64,000 nucleotides of DNA from Phocoena phocoena. Taxonomy: Eukaryota > Chordata > Mammalia > Artiodactyla > Phocoenidae. Shown here piece by piece: positions 11,881 to 23,160 of the stretch. A program made the position numbers and the translations under genes. Below the pieces are notes generated by a model. The model was not told where the DNA came from. It worked only from the letters and a program-made list of their open reading frames with translations, and did no database searches. Position 1 is the stretch's first letter; every line of letters starts with the position of its first letter. The DNA lies in NCBI RefSeq assembly GCF_963924675.1, contig NC_089221.1, positions 89,198,998 through 89,262,997 of the forward strand. Reading direction: 5' to 3'.

Positions 11881-12430
11881 TAAATTAAAAATTTTTTAAT
11901 TAAAAATAATTAGTGCATGTCACTTCAATAAACCTAGTCATAAAAGGGGTTTTTTAAGTTGATAATTGTACATTTATAAATACATATACCAATTACCTCA
12001 TTTTCCCTTGCTATTTCCATTTATCTCATACAGAGTTACTCAAGTTTCAAATGGGATCTGTAGTGCTCACTTTCAGTGCTTGGGGCTCTATAAACTTCTC
12101 ATCTTTAATATTTGTGGTTCTAATGGTATAATATCTTCCCTCTCCCTTGGTACTTATAAATTTATGAATTAATTAGCTGAGTTGGCTACAGTGTAGTAGA
12201 GCAAATGTTTGATCCTTAAAAAAGGAAAAAAAAAAGGCTGTTAGCTCTGTATGGGAGGAAAAAATACGTCCTAATCCCATACTCTGCCCAATGCTTAGGA
12301 AATCACAGTGATAGGCTCCTTTCATGTGCTTCCACCACGTGAAGCTTCTTTAGCAAGAATTAGAAACAAAACTAAGAAATACACAAGAAATCATTTGCAA
12401 ATAATAAAGACAAACTAAGAAATACTAGGA
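11714..12430 (-). repeat. inverted duplication, right arm
   Basis: Reverse complement of 2,110-2,818. It keeps long identical stretches (for example around CCACCACGTGAAGC near 12,335) with scattered substitutions and one- to two-base indels. Its right edge falls at AATACTAGGA (12,421-12,430), followed by a T run and unrelated old L1. Confidence 0.85.
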
Positions 12431-12823
12431 TTTTTTTTTAAATGGGCAAAAGCTTTGAACAGATACTTCACCAAAGAAGATACGTGGATGTCAAATAAGA
12501 ACATGAAAAGATGCTCAACATTATTAGTCCATAGGGAAATGTAAGTTAAAACCATGATAATATACCACTACACACCTTTCAGAATGAGAAAACAAACCCA
12601 CCAATCCGCCTCCCCCTCCTCAAAAAAACACTTGACAATACCAAGCTTTGGTGAAAATGAGGAAAAATTGGAACTGTCATGCATTACTGGTGGAAATGTG
12701 CACCAAAGATGGTGCAGCCACTTTCGGAAAAGTTTGACAGTTTCCTACAAATATGTACTTACCACAGGACCTAGCAATCTCACTCTTAGGTATTTGCCCA
12801 AGTGAAATAAAAATGATCACACA

Positions 12824-13396
12824 TATATGTGTTAATATATGATATTTGGTTTTCTCTTTCTGACTTAACGTCACTATGTATGACACACTCTAGGTTCATC
12901 CATGTCTACAAATGACCCAATTTTGTTCCTTTTTATGGCCAAGTAATATTCCATTGTATATATGTACCACATCTTCTTTATCCATTCATCTGTCGATGGG
13001 CATTTAGTTTGCTTCCATGTCCTGGCTATTGTAAATTGTGCATGGAATCTAGAAAAATGGTACAGATGAACCTATCTGCAGGGTAGAAATAGAGATGCAG
13101 ACATAGAGAACGAATGTGAGGACATGGGTTGGGGAAGGGGGGTGGGATGAATTGGGAGATTGGGATTGACATATATACACTACTATGTGTAAAACAGATA
13201 GCTTGGTGGGAACCTGCTGTATAGCACAGGGAGCTGAGCTCGGTGCTCTGTGATGACCTAGATGGGTGGGATGGCGGGGCGGGGGTGGGAGAGAGGTCCA
13301 AAAGGGAGGGGATTATAGGTATACATATAGCTGATTCACTTCGTTGTACAGCAGAGATTAAGACAACATTGTAAAGCAACTCTACCCCAATTAAAA
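12824..13396. mobile_element. L1 insertion with 5' inversion (twin priming)
   Basis: 12,824 to about 13,036 is L1 3'-region sequence in antisense. From about 13,037 to 13,396 is the following L1 sequence in sense, ending in an A-run. The two parts are adjacent in the parent L1. The whole is bracketed by an exact 15-bp target-site duplication, AAAAATGATCACACA, at 12,809-12,823 and 13,397-13,411. Host old-L1 sequence resumes at the other side. Confidence 0.9.
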
Positions 13397-13736
13397 AAAA
13401 ATGATCACACAGTAAAACCTGTATGTGAATGTTTATAGTAACTTTATTCATAATAGCCCAAAACTGGAAAAAACCCAAATGTCTCTGAACTGAGAAATGG
13501 ATGAACAATGAAATACTACACTGCAATAAAATGAGAGAAACTGCTAAGACATGCTATAACATAGATGAATCTCAAATGCATTATTCTTAGTGAAGAAGTC
13601 AGACTCAAAAGGCTATATACACTATGACTGCAATTATATGACATTTTGGAAAAGGCAAAACTATAGAGATGAAGAACAGATCGGGGGTTGTGTGAGAATA
13701 GGGTTGACTACAAAGGGGTAACATAAAGAGACTGTG

Positions 13737-13740
<4 letters not shown>

Positions 13741-13783
<43 letters not shown>
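13741..13783. repeat. (GT)n microsatellite
   Basis: About 21 uninterrupted GT dinucleotides in the 3' UTR of an old L1. Confidence 0.98.
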
Positions 13784-13786
<3 letters not shown>

Positions 13787-14321
13787 GCAGGAGAGGTTTG
13801 GAACTGTTCTGCATCTTATATGGGTGGTGGTTTGATGGCTATGAAATTCTCAAAACTCATAGAACTCTACACCAAAAACAGTGAATATTACTGTATATAA
13901 ATTTAAACTACATGTGGAGGTGTAAAGTATTCTACTGCTGAAGGGAAATGGGGAAAGGTAACAATGAGGTGGGAGGGAAGTCTGGATAGTTAAATTGCTT
14001 GTAGATTTGTAAAGGCTGAAGTCAAGGTTAGGAAACTAGATTTACCTCTAAGTTAAAGAATTTGAATGTGGAAACATCAAAATGAAAATGATGGTTAGGT
14101 GGCTTAAATCTGTTGACAATGTGTACCATAGAACCTTACGGAAGCAGTCAAGGAAACCAGTTAAGAATTGATAAGGGCTCCCCAAGGGTAAAAAACTTAT
14201 GTTTGAATAGGAATTTATATATTGAAAATTCATTCGTTTACTCTATCTCAATTTATTGTCATAAGAACCAGTGAAGTTAGAATTATTATTTGCAATTAAT
14301 AGATATAAAAATGGAGGCTTA

Positions 14322-14540
14322 GGGCTTCCCTGGTGGCGCAGTGGTTGAGAGTCCGCCTGCTGATGCAGGGGACACGGGTTCGTGCCCCGGTCCGGGAGGA
14401 TCCCACGTGTGGCGGAGCGGCTGGGCCCGTGAGCCATGGCCGCTGAGCCTGCGCATCCGGAGCCTGTGCGCCGCAACGGGAGAGGCCGCGGCAGTGAGAG
14501 GCCCACGTACCGCAAAAAAAAAAAAAAAACAAAAAAAAAA
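14322..14540 (+). mobile_element. CHR-type SINE, short form, young
   Basis: Near-pristine tRNA-Glu-derived SINE from GGGCTTCCCTGGTGGCGCAG to an A-rich tail (16 A, one C, 10 A). Internal RNA polymerase III elements are visible: an A-box-like TGGCGCAGTGG at 14,334-14,344 and a B-box-like GGTTCGTGCCC at 14,377-14,387. Its high CpG content suggests recent insertion. No clear target-site duplication is visible. Confidence 0.92.
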
Positions 14541-14842
14541 CCCCCCAAAACCCCAAAAGAGCCAGCTATTTTACCAGCAAAATAAGTTTATTTGGGAATA
14601 GCAGAGAATTTCAATTTGGGACAAGCGAACTGTGGTAAACCATAGGTAAATCTGGAGAACCAAGGGGAGAGACTTGCTTTTTTAGAGAAGGGACGAAATT
14701 GGGGAGGCTGTGGTGGTTCTTCACAGGCTGCAGGTAGTGGGCAGCTTGTTGTTGGGTCAGAAGGCTACAAACTGTGGTGAGTGATACCTGCGCGAGAGCT
14801 CCCCCTTCAGGGCTTCCCAACTCCACTTTAAATGAGGTTTCA
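14541..14842. other. unclassified repeat-like sequence
   Basis: The stretch from GAGCCAGCTATTTTACCAGC to the start of the next L1 has the feel of an old interspersed repeat, possibly of LTR origin, but I cannot assign a family. No coding signal. Confidence 0.35.
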
Positions 14843-15752
14843 CACACATGAAAGGGCGCTCAACATCACTGATTATTTCAGAAATGCAAATCAAAACTGC
14901 AATGAGATATCACCTCACACCTGGCAGAATGGCCATCATCAAAAAATCTACAAACAATAAATGCTGGAGAGGGTGTGGAGAAAAGGGAACCCTCTTGCAC
15001 TGTTGGTGGGAATGTAAATTGATACAGCCACTATGGAGAACAGTATGGAAGTTCCTTAAAAAACTAAAAATAGAACTACCATATGACCCAGCAATCCCAC
15101 TACTGGGCATATACCCTGAGAAAACCATAATTCAAAAAGAGTCATGTACCACAATGTTCACTGCAGCTCTATTTACAATAGCCAGGACATGGAAGCAACC
15201 TAAGTGTCCATCGACAGATGAATGGATAAAGAAGATGTGGCACATATATACAATGGAATATTACTCAGCCATAAAAAGAAATGAAATTGAATTATTTGTA
15301 GTGAGGTGGATGGACCTAGAGACTGTCATACAGAGTGAAGTAAGTCAGAAAGAGAAAAACAAATACCGTATGCTAACACATATATATGGAATTAAAAAAA
15401 AAAAGGTTCTTAAGAACCTAGTGGCAAGACAGGAATAAAAACACAGATGTAGAGAATGGACTTGAAGACACAGGGAGGGGGAAGGGTAAGCTGGGACGAA
15501 GTGAGAGTGGCACGGACATATATATACACTACCAAATGTAAAATAGATAGCTAGTGGGAAGCAGCCACATAGCACAGGGAGATCAGCTTGGTGCTTTGTG
15601 ACCACCTAGAGGGGTGGGATAGGGAGGGTGGGAGGGAGATGCAAGAGGGAGGGGATATATGGATATATGTATGTATAGCTGATTCACTTTGTTATACAGC
15701 AGAAACTAACACAACATTGTAAAGCAATTATACTCCAATAAAGATGTTAAAA
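14843..15752 (+). mobile_element. 5'-truncated L1, ORF2 C-terminus and 3' UTR
   Basis: Sense L1 whose 196-codon frame (14,848-15,438) reads as the ORF2 C-terminal region ([20 protein letters not shown], then [20 protein letters not shown]). The longer-form 3' UTR follows: CATAGCACAGGGAGATCAGC, then AATAAAGATGTT and an A-run. No reverse transcriptase domain is present, so it is dead on arrival. Confidence 0.88.
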
Positions 15753-15890
15753 AAATTGCATTTCTTAGCATGGTGCTTGGCATATGGCAGGCAGTTTTTA
15801 AGTTGGGAGTGAATAGGTGAGAACTGAGAGAATGGTTGAAGAACTAGAAAGATTCTTACTCTTTTCAGAGATCTGAGTTCCTTAAAACTC

Positions 15891-15932
15891 ACACATGCAC
15901 AAACACATACACACACACACACACACACACAA
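15891..15932. repeat. (AC)n microsatellite
   Basis: Imperfect then pure AC repeat. Confidence 0.95.
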
Positions 15933-16875
15933 TGTTGTATAGCAAACAATTCTATTTTTCAAAACCAGACTTTTATTTAAAGCTACTTTCTGCACATATG
16001 TAATAACAAATTCATAAACCACATCTTTCCAGATTTAGATTTTCTTTGTATAAAGATAGAGAAATCCTAAGGTTCTTGGAAAAGATATGCCTTGGTGAAG
16101 CAATCCCCAAAGTTGTATTTTGGCTTTGTCTAACCATATAATGCATAAACATTCATCGATTTCTTTCATATTGATTTGACATACCACAGTATTTAATATT
16201 TATAGAAAATTAATTTCTTTTATATTTTAAGAGGTTTACTCACATATGTTTAGTTTGTGCAGTTAACAGTCATTACAAAATACATACCAAACATTAACTT
16301 TATTATTTCTCACTCAAAATGTATTTTTAGTTCGGCAACACATTATCATCTAATGTGAGGTCATTTTCGAGAACAAATTAAAAACTAGAAACTAATTACT
16401 TTCTTTAACTTCATAGTCTTGATATTTTAGGCATAGGTATTTTTTGTGGAATATAAATAAAAACAAAATGTTCTCTCAACCCAGAAATTCTCTCCACAAA
16501 CGCAGTGGAGAAATAATACTTTTCTTGTTGAATAAGCATTACACCAGAATGTGATGCACATTGCAGGCAATCTGCAAAGAGACTGCAAAGACAGAAAGCA
16601 ATCTCACCCTTTTATACAGCCTAGCAGATACAACCCATTACGTATGTTTTCAAGATAAACAATAACTAGTCATCAAGTAATAGGCCTTGATAACATTGCA
16701 CACATAATTCATCTTGACTTTATTTCCTAATTGGGGTGACCATCAGAGTTAGCGAATAAGCATTATCCACAGGAAAAACAAATGTCTCATCTTTATGACA
16801 GAAGGTAGTTTTGCAACTTGGAAAAATTTGCTCACAAAGTTAGGTTCCTACTACCCCATAGAAACTGGGAGAGAG
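15933..16875. other. mostly unique sequence; possible old LTR near the right end
   Basis: AT-rich. From about 16,480 to 16,875 the sequence, continued after the L1 insertion at 17,446-17,690, looks like an old retroviral LTR-type repeat (a CTTTTATACAGCCTAG segment near 16,609). The assignment is a guess, with no coding part. Confidence 0.3.
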
Positions 16876-16890
16876 GGGTGCTATCTCTCT

Positions 16891-17445
16891 CTCTCTCTCT
16901 TTTATTTGAGGTATAATTGACATATAATATTACAATAGTTTGAGGTATACAACATAATTCCATATTTGTATATATCTCTGATCACCACAGTAATTCTAGT
17001 TAACATCCATTACCATATATAGTTACATAATTTTTTTCTTGTGATGAGAACTTTTTAAGATCTACTTTCCTAGCAACTTTCAAATATGCAATACAGTATT
17101 ATTAACTACAGTCATCATGCTTTTACATTCCTATTTTTTATTTTATAACTGGAAGTTTGTATTTCTTGACCATTTTCACACATTTCATCCACCTCCCACC
17201 CCCTGCTTCTGGCAACCATCCATTTGTTCTATGTATCTATGAGGGGTTTTTGTTTTGTTTTTTTTAATTCCACATATAAGGGAGATCATATGGCATTTGC
17301 ATTTCTCTGTGACTTATTTCACTTAGCATAATGCCTTCAAGGTCCATCCATGCTGTTGAAATGGCAAGCTTTCATTCTTTTTTTAAGGCTGAATAATATT
17401 CCATGCTGTATATATATGTATACCACAACATCTTTATCCATTCAA
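16891..17445 (-). mobile_element. old L1 3' end
   Basis: Antisense L1 3' UTR and ORF2 end: TTTATTTGAGGTATAATTGA, then the TTCCACATATAAGGGAGATC motif and GGCTGAATAATATTCC. The flanking 15-bp direct repeats GGGTGCTATCTCTCT (16,876-16,890) and GGGCGCTAGCTCTCT (17,446-17,460) differ at two positions, which supports target-site duplication. Confidence 0.8.
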
Positions 17446-17460
17446 GGGCGCTAGCTCTCT

Positions 17461-18585
17461 TGACATTTGCATTTCAAAGAGATAGTTCCCAGGTCCTTGA
17501 GAAACACATTTCTGGGATATAACGCTAACAAAACACAAAATGACAGAGACCTATCCAGTCTTCAAAATAATTTATATACATTTCAAAGAGATGAAAAAGT
17601 ATGCAACAATTACCAGTTTTCTAAGGCAAGTGCTCTAAGAAAGAGAAATCCCTTCTTCTATATCCAATAGGGAGAATTAAGCTTTTTTAAAAAAAATTTT
17701 TGTCTTTACATTTGTCTAATTGGTTATGTGTAACCTTTGTAATTTTACTTAATCTTTCTCAACAGTAGAATAATTTAAGAATAAAATAAAAGTTCTTTTA
17801 GGCTTAAAAAATACAAATAAACAATTAAAACCCCCATAACACAATGGAAAAAAATAAAATTCTTGTCTTTACAGCACGTTTTGGTTTCTTTAAAAGAGTA
17901 GACATGAAAAGTCCCGTTTAAAATTTGTCTATGTGTAGGGGCGTTCACTACAGTAAAATAAATTACTCTGTTTAGAAATTATTAATTATGAACTAATTAT
18001 TCACTCTTCTTTGGCTCCCATTGTAATACACAAGTTTTGGAGGAGGCGGGTCGAGATAGGGTTGACCTTAGAATTTGCTCCAGGCAAAGAATGTGGTTCA
18101 ACCAATGCAATGTATGATACAATGCCTTAAAGAGTCGGCTACAGAAACATACCCTGCAATTGTGACTAGTAACACCTATCATACTGTTACAGATCACCTA
18201 CTTCTCTTTGTTTAGCTCAAATTACTCATTTTCCACTAAATTCTTTTGGTGAAGGACGCTTCAGAAACAACCCTCACTGGACGAGCAAACCAACTTCGGT
18301 TCTTCACGCATGCTAGACTCTGGAAGAGGTAAGAACTTACTACAGGAGACTACTCACAGGACCTGCTGTACACTTTTTAATAGCATCCATCACAATTCCA
18401 GCATTGTCTAACCTTTTTTTTAAAGAAGGTCTCAGGCACTGGGAATTACAGGAATGAGAAAGACACTGTTCCCGCCTTTCAGGCACTTCAAGCCGAAAAC
18501 TAGTTTAAAAGAATCAATGTTACAATAGATGCAAGTAAGATATACAGTAAAAGTGACTGATTCGAAGGGGTGAAGGATGCGTATT
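17461..18585. other. FER upstream flank
   Basis: AT-rich sequence leading into the CpG island. 17,461 to about 17,690 probably continues the old repeat cut by the L1 at 16,891. No gene seen. Confidence 0.45.
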
Positions 18586-19075
18586 TAGGGGTGGAGGGTC
18601 CGCGACCCCAAAGCCGTTTCCGTTCCCGGAGATTTCAGCTCCCGGGATCACCCAGCACCCCGCAGCACAATTAACATTTTAATCACGTCTCCGTCCCCAC
18701 CCTCCGAATTCCTTTCCGGCTGCCGACCCGCCGGGTAGTGCCTTCCAGGCGGCCCCAGCTTATCACCCCCGGCCCGGCCACTTCCCGGCCGCGGCCAGGC
18801 GAGCCTCCCAAAGTTTCCTGTGACGCCGCCGCCCGCCTCCGGCCGCATCCCGCCCACACTCCTACCCCGGCAGCCCTGGACACCGGCTAGAGAGGAGCGA
18901 GTTACAGGGACGAGGAGAGCTGAGCCACCAGGAGGGACGCGCGACCCCACCCAAGCTGGGGAGCGAGCCTGGAGGGCGTCGGCCGACGCTCCACGCCTCC
19001 CTCGCCACGCCCGCAGCCCCCGGTCCGCGCGCCCACCGGGCCGGGTGCCCGAGTCCCACCCCTCCGGGGTCCAGG

Positions 19076-19242
19076 CCAATCGGCCGCGCCCCGCCTCCTG
19101 GGAGGTGGTGGAAGAGGGGGTTGGGGGTCGGGAGGCAGTGCCCGCCTTCTGCGGGTGCCCATTGGCTGAGACCTCGAGGGTGCCCGGAGACCGGAGTGCA
19201 GCTGGATTGGCCGCGGGGGCTGGTGACAGCAGCGCTCATTGG
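19076..19242 (+). promoter_or_regulatory. FER: cluster of four CCAAT boxes
   Basis: CCAAT at 19,076-19,080 and inverted ATTGG at 19,161-19,165, 19,206-19,210 and 19,238-19,242. The last three are 45 and 32 bp apart. Clustered CCAAT boxes in a TATA-less CpG promoter are typical NF-Y targets and place transcription start just downstream. Confidence 0.65.
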
Positions 19243-19263
19243 TTGTGGCGGCCCCCGTGACGC

Positions 19264-19319
19264 GGGGTGGCGACTGGCTCCCGTGTCTGAGGGGCTCCTG
19301 CTTGTCAGGTTCTAGGTAG
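19264..19319 (+). other. FER: FER untranslated exon 1 (3' end defined, 5' end uncertain)
   Basis: The exon end is set by a strong donor: TAG followed by GTGAGT at 19,320-19,325. An alternative donor GTAGGT starts at 19,316. The 5' limit is unknown. I place it downstream of the last CCAAT box only as a guess, and the true start could be 50-150 bp further upstream. No coding sequence is expected, because the FER start codon lies in a later exon. Confidence 0.5.
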
Positions 19320-20193
19320 GTGAGTTTCGCGCCGCCCGCGGCAGGCGCTGTTACCCGGGGCAACGCCGGGGGAGGGGGGGAGAGTTGGGAAGGCCAGCCG
19401 AGAAATGGGGCAACACTCCCTGCCCGCAGTGGGGCTCCTGGGGCTCTGCCCTGGCTGCGGCGGCTGCGCCGGCTGCGCCGAGGGCTCTTTCTCCGCCCTC
19501 AGCCATCCCCCGCCTCCTGCCCCCGGCTGCGGGGTCTCCCGTCCATCCTGCGCCCGCGGCGGCGCATTCCTGTTTGCGGCTTGGGCTGGGCTGCCCACCC
19601 GGCCGGGCGAGGCCCGCCCTTGCCACCCACCCGGGACTGGAGGCTGAGGGGGCGGGTGCCGGCGCGAGAGGGCTGAGGCGGGCGCGACGGCTCCGCCCAG
19701 TCGCCGGGTCCGGGGTTTGCGGGGTGTGGGGCGGTGCTGGGAGTACCGTGGGCACCGCCCATCACGCCCGCACCCCCTTTTCTCGGCGCGATCCCCTCGG
19801 CGCGGGCCTCGGGCTGGGCGGCCACCCCCAGTCCCTAGGTGTTAACCCCGCAGCCCCTTCCTACCGCTGGGGCCTTGCGGTCTCCCTGGACCGGCACAGT
19901 CCGCCCCCAGCTCTTCTCTCGTGTCAGCTTCCCCACCCCCTGCTTTTATCCCCCACCTTCCGTCCCTACTCCTGTCTTGGCCAGGAGTGACCCTCAAGAG
20001 ATAGTGTGAAGCTAGCGCAGGCGGGGCAATTTCTGTTCTGTTCTCTTTGCCATTTACGGTTGAGGAGGTGTTTGGAGTCACCTTCGGGTCAGCTTTCTGG
20101 TTAGTCTCCTTTAGGATCAGCTTTCTGAAACACGCTAATTGAGTTGGTTTTGGTAGGGTGGTACGTCTTGCACAAGTTAACTGTGAAGCTGTC

Positions 20194-20195
<2 letters not shown>

Positions 20196-20231
<36 letters not shown>
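20196..20231. repeat. (GT)n microsatellite
   Basis: About 18 GT units, just downstream of the FER CpG island. Confidence 0.97.
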
Positions 20232-20234
<3 letters not shown>

Positions 20235-22397
20235 TTTGTGATTTTGATATATAGTGCTGTGCAGTGTAATGTCTAATAATTTATTAAGGCTGGCACTTTC
20301 ATTTTCGATTGCCTTATGGTTAAAAAACCTTAATCTTTAATTCATAAGAAGCTGCATATATTCGTAGTAGTCTCACTGTAAATTTGACATAAATTACTCT
20401 GGGTGTAGTGCCATTTTTTTTGTTTCTCCAGATGTTTTAAAATACTAAAAAAATTTCTTAAATGGAATAACAGCAATATAAAAGTGTAACAGAAAAATCA
20501 ATAAGAATAGACCATATCTATTTTAGTGATTAAAGACTAGAAAGTACTTTTCCACCTATGGAATGGGGACAGGATTTTTAAAAACTATTGCAAAGTATAA
20601 TTATTTCACTGTGCAGTGTTGTCCTGGTGTATCTACCTATATGGGCTTTAGGAAGACATACTTGTCAGTGAATGCAAAGGAGGGCTCAGTGTATGTTTTG
20701 TGATCTGGGGAATCTTTTCTGCTAGTTCTCTTGAGCCAAGTGAACTGTTTTCAAAGGTACTGGAAGTATATTAAGGGAGTAGTACATAGGCATACTTGGA
20801 AACCTTTCTCCAGTTTCTTCCATGAAAGACGTTTGGCGAAGATCTGTTTCTCTTCCATACTGATGGTTGGCAGCATTAAATATATACCATGTAAAATTAT
20901 TTAGGGTCCAGTTAATGCAGCTTCTGCACTATTTCAGAATTTGATGTCAGTAGTTGAAGGAATAATTCAGGCTTTTGGTAGACCCTTCCTTTTCATTTCA
21001 TCTTCAACTGTTAATGTAGCTATAACTCTGGTCTGTGAACATTTCACATTTGCCTTTTTTTTCCTCCAGTATTTCACTATGAAAAATTTCAAACAATGTA
21101 GGCAGGTTCAGTTGTGCTGTAAATACTCACCATCTACACAGAAATAACATTTTCAGGACAGCTGTTACATGGCATATACTAAGGAACAGAGGAACTGAAA
21201 TTATCAAGTTTGAAAACCAGCATAAATATGTATCAAACCAAAATATTGTAAAGTGCTTATTTCCGTTCGTAGATGGTAATAGTGTTTATAAAAACTGTAG
21301 TAATTGAATTCCATGAGACTATTATAAAGCAGTCCTGTGAGTAGGAAGTCATTATCTTTGTAAATCAAGGCCTTGGTGAGTTAACTGTGTTTTGGTAATC
21401 AGAAAAAAAAGAAAATCTAATGAACTTGTTATACAAATAAAAGTCTTGTTTTAAAATTGGACTCTTGTGTTAATAGATTATAGTTTTCTACTTGATTTTT
21501 AAATGAGCGTCTTCTTTTGAAGACAGATTGAAGGGACTATCAATTATGCACTGTTTTGGTAACATACTTAATAAATTGGGTCAATCTTATGTATGTTGTT
21601 TTGGAATAAGAATGTGTTTTTGTAATGGAAAAAGAAAGCTTACAAATGTGAACTTCTTTTAGTATAACTTTTCCATGGAAAATGAAGTAATTTAGAGAGC
21701 TTTAAGTTAATTTAATTTTGATAGGGCTCAAAACTATCTTGCATGTTGTTTCATGGTGTTGCCTAAGGAGTATTTTAATACAGAACTTCAATTTGTGATA
21801 AAAAGAATAAGAAACTGGTATAAATTAATTCACATATGTGTATATTATATTTATAATTTTCCCATACTAAGGAAATTCCTGCACTCTTCTTTAAGTATGT
21901 GAATCCTGCTTTTCAGGTTTAGTATGTCCTAAATCTGTTTTTCATACTTTGCTCAGTTAATAACTAATTTCTGAAATAGTGAAATTGAGCTATGTCTCAG
22001 AATTTATAGATCTTTGGATTGCCTCATTATTATTTTTCCATATCTCATTTGACTTTGGCATGCTTATGTGTGGTTTATTTTTATGCCATGCCATTGAGAG
22101 ATAGAAGGGAACAAGGAGGTCATAGTTTTGGAAATTTGGAAGGAATAAGATGTTCAGATACTTTTTAATCAAAGCTCCAACTCCCCCCCACCCACGCCCC
22201 ACCTTCCTCCCTCTTTCCTTTTTTCTTGCTCTCCTGTTTTTATTATAAAAGTTAAATGCTTTAAAATCAATTCAGAAAACTATACAGAAAAAAAGTCATC
22301 AGTAATTCCACGATAGTTAATGTTTTGAAATAACTGAAACTTTTGTTTCTTCTGTAACACTCTACCAATCATTGCAATTTTATGGTCTTCATTGCAG

Positions 22398-22671
22398 TGT
22401 GTCAGCACTTACATCTAAACTTGGAGGAGTTCCTGAACTTGAGACTCAGTTAGCCTAAATTAGAAGAAGGCTCCAAAATCTGGAGGAAAAATGGAAAATA
22501 ATCAATAGAGGACAGATTAGAGTCAGAACAAAAGAATCAGACCCAAGCAATTACCCATTTTTTCTTTTTTCTTAAGTATAAATATAGTCCTAGTTGACCA
22601 TATGAAACTGCTGTATGACTGACAAAATATGGAGCCTCTCAGGTTTTTTCTTTGGAATTCAAAGTGTCCAG
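22398..22671 (+). other. weak candidate exon in FER intron
   Basis: A plausible acceptor (GTCTTCATTGCAG ending 22,397) and a strong donor (CCAG then GTAAGA at 22,672) bound 274 bp of non-repeat sequence. No long frame runs through it. Such pairs occur by chance in large introns, so support is weak. Confidence 0.2.
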
Positions 22672-22929
22672 GTAAGATGAAGTTTACTTAGTGCCTTTCT
22701 ACAGAAGTTTTCGGATTTTTCTACTTGGGGGCGATATTTCATATTCAGCTTTTAAAAAATTTAATGTCATGCATGATTTGGAATTATTTCCTAAATATTC
22801 ATTTATACTTATCAAACTATGACTAATTTTTAGCCTATACATTATCACCATTCACTATAAGCTTAATATTGTCTCCTCCTTTAGAAGGTTTTAATTAGAA
22901 GACTGAAAAGTTCAATGTGTGTGTTTCTT

Positions 22930-23160
22930 GTGAGATAGCAGGGTATAGTGAAAAGAAGAGTCATTTATTTTGGAGCCAGATAGTCTGGGTTTCAGTCAGA
23001 AATTAGGATTTTCTTTTGTGGGATCTTGGGCAAGTTTCTTAATCTCTTTAAACCATAGTTTCCTCATCTGTAAAGTGGGGATGATATAATTGCCTCACAA
23101 GGTCATTATGAAGAAGAAATGAGACAATTGAGGTAAAATGACTGAATTTAGGGAGTGTTC
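22930..23160 (+). mobile_element. MIR SINE
   Basis: Sense MIR: GTATAGTGAAAAGAAGAGTC head, TTGGGCAAGTTTCTTAATCT, TTTCCTCATCTGTAAAGTGG core, and GGTCATTATGAAGAAGAAAT. Well preserved for its age. Confidence 0.9.

Larger units (their letters stand above)
12440..13870 (+). mobile_element. old L1 3' region (interrupted)
   Basis: Sense-oriented diverged L1: GGGCAAAAGCTTTGAACAGA, AATTGGAACTGTCATGC, then (after an insertion at 12,824-13,396) ATAGCCCAAAACTGG and the 3' UTR. The last part contains a GT microsatellite. No intact frame. Confidence 0.75.
18590..19900 (+). promoter_or_regulatory. FER: FER CpG-island promoter
   Basis: About 1.3 kb of CpG-dense sequence, the strongest GC block in the window. 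It sits upstream of the FER first coding exon on the same strand with no other gene between. It is TATA-less and contains four CCAAT boxes (19,076; 19,161; 19,206; 19,238), a TGACG CRE-like half site at 19,258 and many GC boxes. A consensus donor (GTGAGT at 19,320) fits a first exon here. Several long overlapping frames cross the island in all directions; they are GC-rich artefacts. The link to FER is inferred from position and orientation. Confidence 0.8.
19901..22929 (+). other. FER: FER intron 1, proximal part
   Basis: Mostly unique AT-rich intron. It holds a GT microsatellite at 20,196-20,231 and a weak exon-like interval at 22,398-22,671. A short old L1-like fragment may lie near 21,060-21,140. 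Nothing else is recognisable. Confidence 0.6.

Noticed and set aside
2110..12430. Inverted duplication as a simple assembly error
   Set aside because: The arms differ by scattered substitutions and indels (about 5%) and have different neighbours, so collapse or false duplication is unlikely, though long reads would settle it.
14322..14540. A-box and B-box of the CHR SINE as a tRNA gene
   Set aside because: The tRNA-like head is a diverged tRNA-Glu relic in a repeated element followed by a SINE body and poly(A). It cannot fold into a proper tRNA.
15933..17690. Endogenous retroviral LTR around the L1 at 16,891-17,445
   Set aside because: Only a general LTR-like feel. No TG...CA ends, no target duplication and no viral coding sequence were recognised, so it is left as a low-confidence remark.
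18648..20081. Many long frames (up to 201 codons) in the FER CpG island
   Set aside because: Multiple frames on both strands are open only because of high GC. None resembles a protein, and the region is a promoter and untranslated exon.
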